Origin: Tissierellaceae bacterium | Lineage (GTDB): Bacteria > Bacillota > Clostridia > Tissierellales > Tissierellaceae | Reading direction: 5' to 3' | DNA length: 28,186 nt | Assembly (NCBI GenBank): GCA_023229175.1 | Contig: JALNZV010000024.1 | Span: 1 to 28,186, forward strand | Shown here: piece by piece, positions 23,501 through 28,186 of the stretch | How the letters are laid out: the number at the start of each line of letters is the position of its first letter | Position numbering within the stretch: position 1 is the stretch's first letter | Made by a program: the position numbers and the translations under genes | The notes under the pieces: model-generated | Seen by the model: only the letters and a program-made list of their open reading frames with translations | What the model was told of the DNA's origin: nothing | Database searches by the model: none

Positions 23501-25369
23501 GATTTAAATTATTTAAATACTTTATTCCCAGGGGGAAAAGTATATATGGTAGTCGGTTCCGATGTTATTATCAATGCTTCCGCATATAAGGGAAATGGTG
23601 CAATACTGGATTATCCCCATATAATATTCGATAGAAAATCCAGTATTACAGAGGAATGCGATGAAACAATGCTGGAAACCAATATTAAAAATATTAAATC
23701 CCATATTATACGGTTGACATTACCTCCAAGGTATGAAGACATCAGTTCCAGTCAAATAAGGGAAAACATAGACCTAAATAGGGATATTTCCAAATATATA
23801 GACCCTTTGGCAGAGTCTTATATATACAACTATGACTTGTATCTTAGAGCACCTCAGTATAAAACATTGCTTCAATCTAAGACATTGGAGACCGATATAA
23901 TTAGAAGTCTGGACACCAATGCTTCAGATGAGATATACAAAACTTTTGGTTCTAGGATTGATTACGACCATATGCAATCTATAAAAGAGAAACTCAACTA
24001 TAGAATTTTATTGCTTCGCGACTCTGAGACAAATATACTTTTAGGTTTCTCTACTTTTTATTGGATAAGGCAAAATATGCTATTTGAGGAATTTAGGGAT
24101 ACTGATATTACTGATTTTATTAGAAAAAATGCAAAAGGAAGGACAGTTCTTATCTCAGGTCTATGTGCCTTAAACGACGACCCGCGATTAATAGAAATCA
24201 TTCTAAATGAGACTCTGTCCCTTTCCATAAATAGGGACTATAACTTCTCCCTATATAATAATATGCTGACAAATGACGAAAACACAGCAGTAGAGGAACA
24301 GCTATCGCTTCAAGGTTTTGTCAAGACCACGTATGTCCATGACGAAAATCCCCTTTTTATAGTTGACATGAACAGCCCTATGACTTTGAATTTGGACATA
24401 GAAAACTTGCTGAAACCCCCCTTTGATACGGATAAGGTCATAGTAAGCTCCATAAGAAATACTAGGAAAAAGCTTAAATCAGCCTTAGTCAATCTCTACC
24501 CAGGGCAGCTGCTGCTCACTTTCAATAGGGATATGATATACAGCAAATTAATCCAAAAAATATGCGATGCCAATGAAGTAGATATCGTGCAGGGGGAAAA
24601 TAGAAAACTCGGTCCTAGTATGTGCGTACCCTTTGGTTCTATTTTAAACGGGTCCATATTGCCTAATACAGTGACAAAGGCCATGCATACTGAAAAGACC
24701 TTTGAAGCAAATATCGTAGACTTTACTATCGAATCCTCTCCCTACTATTTATCGTTAATGGAACAGGCAAATATACTAAAATCTTTCAATAGATCCCTTA
24801 TTTTAGTAGATGATCTTCTCCATAAGGGATACAGAATTAATGTAATAGAACCGATATTAAGAATGTTTGATATAAAAATCAAAAAAGTAATAGTTGGTAT
24901 ACTTTCCGGCAGAGGTAAGGAAATTGGATCCATAAAAAATTTAGATCTGGACTATGCCTACTTTGTACCAAATTTAAAATTGTGGTTTAACGAGAGTAGT
25001 CAATACCCCTTTATTGGCGGAGATATGGTGGGTAAATCATTGGTCGGGTCAAATTTGATACCCAGTATCAATATGATACTGCCCTATGTATCCCCAAGGT
25101 TTATAAAGGACACTGAAAATCAGGCAATATACAATTTATCAGAGGTATGTCTGCAAAATACCTATGAGATTTTTAAATCACTTGAGGAAGTTTACCAATC
25201 AATCAATGAGAAAAATTTAAACATTAAGAACTTAAGGGAAGTAATCACACTCCCTAGATATCCAGATATACACAAAAACATTTATTCAAATAGAAATACT
25301 AAACCTTCCTCATATATAGAAATGGATATAGAACTCTTAAAAAGGATGGAAAATATAATCAATAGATAG
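20555..25369 (+). CDS. Giant multidomain protein: HD domain, helical repeats, NadD-like nucleotidyltransferase, GNAT-like and phosphoribosyltransferase-like domains
   Basis: This 1604-residue protein is not one I can name. Visible parts: a helical N-terminus (1-160); an HD phosphohydrolase domain (about 165-310) with H174, H208-D209 in GHDIGKYG, and D271, resembling YqeK-type domains; a long helical, probably HEAT-like region (about 370-890); a nucleotidyltransferase domain (about 905-1095) with FPGTFDPFSLSH (H920) and ISSSQIR (1063-1069), like NadD but with HxGH changed to SLSH; a segment resembling a GNAT fold (about 1120-1270); and a phosphoribosyltransferase-like part with LVDDLLHKG (1417-1425), the PRPP-loop pattern. 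No signal peptide or membrane segment is seen. Start ATG follows GGAGG. Working hypothesis: synthesis, turnover or sensing of a nicotinamide-type dinucleotide; the domain calls are by motif only and the GNAT call is the weakest. Confidence 0.85.
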   Translation: MTNSIYDFLMLEAKKEYILDYKSDLLDYMKSEKFLKQLRYYLKGRSFSVFSLLELFYDLFVIYLDIPPMEWIVHIFNWANNKSFPHKGKDKYNKDLIPLYTFFLESLQYILSHEELVSNEFIKKYPLSFLTSVEELDKDMDKEYFVFKDVFNDVYIKELMHLDMAITGHNTLDHVIGVNHLSMYIARQLHELKLPVDLGLVAGASLGHDIGKYGVVDKEIHRVPYLHYYYTEEWFNRFGMNRIGHIATNHSTWDLELETLPIESLILIYADFRVKNKVTNGNYNMHIYSLEESFNVILEKLDDVDIVKENRYKKVYKRLKDFEDYMVSMGVDTTLKGTLQKTHKKPYELMDKSQVVNSLKHISIEHNINLMSKLTDNVSFNSILETTRGETNWRRLRFSLQIFDEYSTYLTQSQKIKTLYLLYDLLHHTGEDIRKEAAELIGKLIALFDEEYRKELPKFVKENIQEISSCDLLDEFLNLLLFPDHKIADSQKEWLYNLKNTIRSLFINSSKDYFHRYFDVIAKYYDFYEELPTIAQFYLSQTIDYLPIEKLNQERLLRLFTYTLNQLESSNVEIRLTTLDSISHMLDKTKDVIFIASIRNWLITHLDNSTEPSENYIKYIIGRKINISADYFNILVKNYIEGDSSEIFLQNLKTATPWVNKKINIDILYDQVIESPKVKGLHTSMHLCNLLKVSAVERVRNYGGTTLLNIFHLLSLEERNDVAIELLRALEMESYQFTKFIPDYLGQLLLFLPPKELDEIIDDFEDKIKVSSTRVTFLLLNTIAVSVEKYMSYRKRFSETPKVSDERINRLLGLLAIGMASYNHDIKSESLRLISLILFKSNSLSLKEKYYIFSKIEKKILTLLDLENQDEFLFYNNVSSLNNIYKFISDYEFYYDDFKTHRETKIAFFPGTFDPFSLSHKEIAVEIRDMGFEVYLAVDEFSWSKRTEPHNFRRNIINMSIANEKDINLFPKNIPINIGNAKDLNYLNTLFPGGKVYMVVGSDVIINASAYKGNGAILDYPHIIFDRKSSITEECDETMLETNIKNIKSHIIRLTLPPRYEDISSSQIRENIDLNRDISKYIDPLAESYIYNYDLYLRAPQYKTLLQSKTLETDIIRSLDTNASDEIYKTFGSRIDYDHMQSIKEKLNYRILLLRDSETNILLGFSTFYWIRQNMLFEEFRDTDITDFIRKNAKGRTVLISGLCALNDDPRLIEIILNETLSLSINRDYNFSLYNNMLTNDENTAVEEQLSLQGFVKTTYVHDENPLFIVDMNSPMTLNLDIENLLKPPFDTDKVIVSSIRNTRKKLKSALVNLYPGQLLLTFNRDMIYSKLIQKICDANEVDIVQGENRKLGPSMCVPFGSILNGSILPNTVTKAMHTEKTFEANIVDFTIESSPYYLSLMEQANILKSFNRSLILVDDLLHKGYRINVIEPILRMFDIKIKKVIVGILSGRGKEIGSIKNLDLDYAYFVPNLKLWFNESSQYPFIGGDMVGKSLVGSNLIPSINMILPYVSPRFIKDTENQAIYNLSEVCLQNTYEIFKSLEEVYQSINEKNLNIKNLREVITLPRYPDIHKNIYSNRNTKPSSYIEMDIELLKRMENIINR

Positions 25370-25379
25370 GCGGGATACT

Positions 25380-26639
25380 GTGAAGAATAAATTTAAATAT
25401 TACAAACTAAAAGATAGACTCCTGTTTTCATTTCATCAATACAGCGAATTAGAGACCATAGGCGAAGAAGAGGTGAAAAATCATAATGGGTTTATCTACT
25501 ATTTAAATAAGATGCCTAACCTAAAATCTAGGGGAAGTTTTGCCTTATCCCATGATTCTATGCTCCATATGGAAGAAGAAGGATTAAACCTACTTATGCT
25601 GAAAAAGGATGATACTGATTGCAACACGCCAAATTGGATATTGGAAAAGATTAGAGGTAGAAAAATAAAATCTGTCAACACTAATTATCCAAAATGGAAA
25701 GAACTAATTGAAATAAAGAAAAAAGACAAATGGAAAGTAAATATCCTTGCCTTGGGAGATGTAGGCAGCACATTGGCCATAGGCCTTAGGCTTATGGGAG
25801 GGGAAAATGTTGACGAAATAGGAATTTACGATAGAAATATAAACAGGCTGAAAAGATGGGAATATGAACTTAATCAAATTAGAGAGCCTTTTGGAGAGAT
25901 TTTACCCCCACCAGTTAAAGCTCTTAAAGGAGATGAAATATTTAGCTGTGATATGTTTGTATTTTGTGCATCAAAGGGCATTCCCCCCATTGACAGTAAA
26001 ACACAAGACGTGCGAATGGCACAATACGAAGCAAATTCTTCTATAATAAGCCAATACGCCAAGATGGCCAGAAAATCAAATTTTAAGGGAATTTTTGCAG
26101 TGGTGTCGGATCCAGTGGATTTACTTTCTAAAGTAGTATTTTTGGAAAGTAATAAAAATGAGACTGGCAGCTACGACTCTATGGGACTATTCCCAGAACA
26201 GGTAATAGGATATGGCCTCGGAGTTATGAATAGTAGAACCCATTTCTATGCGGAAAAATCAAAAGATTCAATGAGTTATTTAAGAGAAGGCAGAGTATTT
26301 GGACCCCATGGTCAAGGTCTTATTGTTGCCAACAGCATAGAAAATTACGATGAGAGAATATCCAATTATTTAACAGAAAAAACTATCAATGCCAACAAGG
26401 AGATAAGGGCTTTTGGATATAAGCCCTTCATAGCACCTGCTCTGTCTTCTGGGGCATTGTCTATAATTGCTACTATTAAAGGAGATTGGTTTTATGGTTC
26501 CACTTATATGGGTGGAGTATATATGGGCTCAAAATCCAGACTTTTGCCCTCGGGAACAGAGGTCGAACAATTAGATTTGCCTGAATTGCTATTTGAAAAG
26601 ATACAGAAAACATATCAGAGATTGGCGATGATAATATGA
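25380..26639 (+). CDS. Lactate/malate-dehydrogenase-like NAD-binding protein with atypical active site
   Basis: After an N-terminal extension of about 120 residues, a Rossmann domain begins with ILALGDVGSTLAIGL (glycine motif 126-131) and an acidic residue after the second strand (IYDRN), as in the LDH/MDH superfamily. Downstream landmarks also fit: VFCASKG, the helix-strand before VVSDPVDLL (242-249; usually NPvD), VIGYGLGVMNSR (274-286) and GPHGQG with His310 where the catalytic histidine sits. The catalytic aspartate normally in LDxxR is absent; the aligned stretch reads VMNSR, although the substrate-binding arginine (R286) and the histidine remain. So it likely binds NAD(P) but may not do standard hydroxyacid dehydrogenation. 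Start is GTG, 5 nt after GGCGGG. It lies 10 nt after the giant gene and overlaps the next gene by 4 nt. Confidence 0.78.
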   Translation: MKNKFKYYKLKDRLLFSFHQYSELETIGEEEVKNHNGFIYYLNKMPNLKSRGSFALSHDSMLHMEEEGLNLLMLKKDDTDCNTPNWILEKIRGRKIKSVNTNYPKWKELIEIKKKDKWKVNILALGDVGSTLAIGLRLMGGENVDEIGIYDRNINRLKRWEYELNQIREPFGEILPPPVKALKGDEIFSCDMFVFCASKGIPPIDSKTQDVRMAQYEANSSIISQYAKMARKSNFKGIFAVVSDPVDLLSKVVFLESNKNETGSYDSMGLFPEQVIGYGLGVMNSRTHFYAEKSKDSMSYLREGRVFGPHGQGLIVANSIENYDERISNYLTEKTINANKEIRAFGYKPFIAPALSSGALSIIATIKGDWFYGSTYMGGVYMGSKSRLLPSGTEVEQLDLPELLFEKIQKTYQRLAMII

Positions 26640-27673
26640 AAGAAATCGTCTTAGTCTTGCCGGAGATACCCAGCGATTTGTTGAAAGAAATGATAAACAA
26701 AGTCTTAAATGGCAATGTTACAACAGTAAAATCTGCTAAAGATTTACCAAGCTTGCAAAATAAAAAAATATTATTTGCAGTGGAATTAAATGAGATTGGC
26801 TCCTCCAATGTTTTAAATGATATTTTTATAGAATTATATAAAAGGGGACATGATTCCCTTAAAAATTCTGAAGGCTCCCTATTAATCCATAGCAACTATG
26901 CTTTATTTACTAAAACCTATGCACAGCATATAGTTTTTCTTGCAAATAATCTGGGATGTAGCTTTGTAGGAAGGCCTTTGGTAGAGGCGACCAAAAATCT
27001 CGGAAACTTTGTAGCCATGGAAAAAGTATATAATATGGAGTCAAAAGATATATGCCTATTTCAATGCGGAGAACTAGGTAAAAGATTTTTAGATGTAGAT
27101 AAAAATTCATTAAACATAAAAAAACTATTAGTTCTCCATTCAAGCAATAGGGATACTTCCAATACTTTAATGCTTTGGGATATGGTGAGAAAACACTTAA
27201 AAGATGTACAAATAAATGAAATAAACTTGGGAAATGGAAATATAATGGATTGTAAAGGCTGTAATTATAAAACATGTAAACACTTTGGAAAACAGAGCAA
27301 ATGTTTCTATGGTGGTATTGTAGTGGAAGAAGTCTATCCAGCAATTCTAGAGTCCGATTCCCTTTTGTTTGTATGCCCCAATTACAACGATATGATAACT
27401 GCCAATATTGTGGCAACCATAAATAGACTTACGGCTCTTTACAGAAAGACTAAGTTTTACGATAAAAGAATTTATACAATTATAGTTTCCGGATATTCAG
27501 GTGGCGACGCATTGGCAAAACAGTTGATTTCTAGCCTTAATATGAACAAAACCTTTTACTTGCCTCCATACTTTTCCTTAATGGCTGTGGCAAACCACAG
27601 AGGCGACATAAAAAACGTACCACATATCGAACATTTGGCAGGAGAATTTGCTGGTAGAATGATAAATAATTAA
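26636..27673 (+). CDS. NADPH-dependent FMN-reductase-like flavoprotein with four-cysteine motif
   Basis: The C-terminal half (about 160-345) is flavodoxin-like in the NADPH-dependent FMN reductase/iron-sulfur flavoprotein style: LLVLHSSNRDTSNT (phosphate-binding loop region), then a cysteine cluster C206-x2-C209-x4-C214-x8-C223, then LLFVCPNYNDMITANIVATINRLTAL and TIIVSGYSGGDALA. Archetypal iron-sulfur flavoproteins have CX2CX2CX4-7C, so the spacing here is a variant; cluster binding is plausible but unproven. The N-terminal half (1-160) is an additional alpha/beta region (GSLLIHSNYALFTKTYAQHIVFLAN) that may be a second, degenerate flavodoxin-like domain. Its ATG overlaps the stop of the dehydrogenase-like gene by 4 nt (ATGA), so the two are translationally coupled and may pass electrons between NAD(P)H and flavin. 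Confidence 0.8.
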   Translation: MKEIVLVLPEIPSDLLKEMINKVLNGNVTTVKSAKDLPSLQNKKILFAVELNEIGSSNVLNDIFIELYKRGHDSLKNSEGSLLIHSNYALFTKTYAQHIVFLANNLGCSFVGRPLVEATKNLGNFVAMEKVYNMESKDICLFQCGELGKRFLDVDKNSLNIKKLLVLHSSNRDTSNTLMLWDMVRKHLKDVQINEINLGNGNIMDCKGCNYKTCKHFGKQSKCFYGGIVVEEVYPAILESDSLLFVCPNYNDMITANIVATINRLTALYRKTKFYDKRIYTIIVSGYSGGDALAKQLISSLNMNKTFYLPPYFSLMAVANHRGDIKNVPHIEHLAGEFAGRMINN

Positions 27674-27701
27674 GGAGCTAGTATATTATTTACTTAGCTC
27701 C
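27674..27701. terminator. Hairpin between convergent genes, possible bidirectional terminator
   Basis: GGAGCTA (27674-27680) and TAGCTCC (27695-27701) form a perfect 7-bp stem, extendable by GTA/TAC across a single bulged T. It starts right after the stop of the plus-strand operon and includes the stop of the minus-strand glycosylase. There is no strong U-tract on the plus strand; the minus strand has TTAATTATTT. Confidence 0.42.
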
Positions 27702-28186
27702 CACAAATATATGGATGCCACTGTATTATGTGGATGGTATCTTTTTCTATATATTTCAAAATCAGCTTTTGATATTTCTTCTAATCCATAAAGCCTCATC
27801 ATACCCCTCCTGATACCCAAATCCTTATAGCTTAGGACATTGGGCCTTTGTAGAGAATGAATAAGAAGCATCTCTGCAGTCCATTCCCCTACTCCTTTTA
27901 ATTTAGTTAGCTCCTTAATCACCCATTCATCAGGTAGTCTGTGCAATCCATCTAAATCTATGGTACCGTCTAGAGAAGCAGCAGCTATTCCCTTTATATA
28001 TTCTGCCTTCCTCAAGGTCATACCGCATTTTTGTATATCTTCCGATTTAAGTTTGCTTATTTTTTCACCAGTTATGCCGCCAGCCAAATCTAGAAGCCTA
28101 TTATAGACAGTAGCAGCTGCTTTAATTGATATTTGTTGGCTAACAATACTCGATATAAGGGCCACAAAAATATCGGTCTCAATTTC
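27686..28186 (-). CDS. DNA-3-methyladenine glycosylase II-like (AlkA, HhH-GPD) protein, N-terminus cut by window edge
   Basis: An HhH-GPD base-excision glycosylase. The frame stays open to the right edge, with EIETDIF before VALISSIVSQQIS, so the GTG at 28165 is an internal valine and not the start. Landmarks: SSIVSQQISIKAA (opening helix of the glycosylase domain), the helix-hairpin-helix LTKLKGVGEWTAEMLLIHSL, and SYKDLGIRRGM containing the catalytic aspartate position. It would excise alkylated purines from DNA in base excision repair. About 167 residues are visible; typical AlkA-like proteins have a further 40-130 residues upstream. It is transcribed towards the plus-strand operon and is functionally unrelated to it. 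Confidence 0.87.
   Translation of the reverse strand, partial: EIETDIFVALISSIVSQQISIKAAATVYNRLLDLAGGITGEKISKLKSEDIQKCGMTLRKAEYIKGIAAASLDGTIDLDGLHRLPDEWVIKELTKLKGVGEWTAEMLLIHSLQRPNVLSYKDLGIRRGMMRLYGLEEISKADFEIYRKRYHPHNTVASIYLWELSK

Noticed and set aside
26476..27416. Minus-strand open frames of 139 and 168 codons opposite the dehydrogenase-like and FMN-reductase-like genes
   Set aside because: They are antisense to genes with clear motifs and spacing, show low-complexity hydrophobic shadow composition, and have no promoter or ribosome site.
1..28186. CRISPR array, tRNA/rRNA genes, insertion sequences or phage genes
   Set aside because: No regularly spaced repeats, cloverleaf-like sequences, transposase or integrase motifs were found on either strand by reading; this is not equivalent to a tool-based search.

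Overview
The window is an AT-rich chromosomal segment of a low-GC Firmicute. Gene content, GGAGG-type ribosome sites, frequent TTG/GTG starts and strong TTGACA/TATAAT promoters suggest an anaerobic Clostridia or Tissierellia relative; pyruvate:ferredoxin oxidoreductase plus PEP synthase point to an anaerobe. The species cannot be named from the sequence alone. No tRNA, rRNA, insertion sequence, CRISPR array or prophage gene was seen, and no gene-free stretch exceeds about 200 bases.

Left part (1-19703), all on the minus strand, so read right to left: an MBL-fold hydrolase and a degenerate PfkB-like protein (19703-17699); a five-gene unit sbcD/yhaO-like, sbcC/yhaN-like, metallophosphoesterase, nagB, CYTH protein (17624-12073); ppsA (11908-9548); a 592-residue Xaa-Pro aminopeptidase (9441-7663); uvrC-pspC (7506-5441); PFOR (5239-1715); and murB followed by a PHP-domain gene cut by the left edge (1596-1). 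Terminator hairpins separate most of these units, and several have recognisable promoters. Functions are mostly housekeeping: the pyruvate/PEP node, DNA repair, peptide breakdown, cell wall and amino sugars.

Right part: a divergent promoter region (19704-19866) launches a four-gene plus-strand operon (19867-27673). It encodes (1) a serine-dehydratase beta-subunit-like protein with an ACT domain but altered signature motifs and no alpha subunit beside it; (2) a 1604-residue multidomain protein with an HD phosphohydrolase, a long helical region, a NadD-like nucleotidyltransferase, a GNAT-like segment and a phosphoribosyltransferase-like domain; (3) a lactate/malate-dehydrogenase-like Rossmann protein lacking the usual catalytic aspartate; and (4) an FMN-reductase-like flavoprotein with a four-cysteine motif. 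The genes are tightly packed (19 and 10 nt gaps, then a 4-nt overlap), which implies joint expression. I do not recognise this as a described pathway; it is the best candidate here for an undescribed system, probably linked to nucleotide or nicotinamide cofactor and redox metabolism (inference). A minus-strand AlkA-type DNA glycosylase, cut by the right edge, ends the window.

Several genes have better starts than their longest open frame suggests: ppsA, nagB, the sbcD-like gene and the PfkB-like gene. These are used in the coordinates below and explained there.
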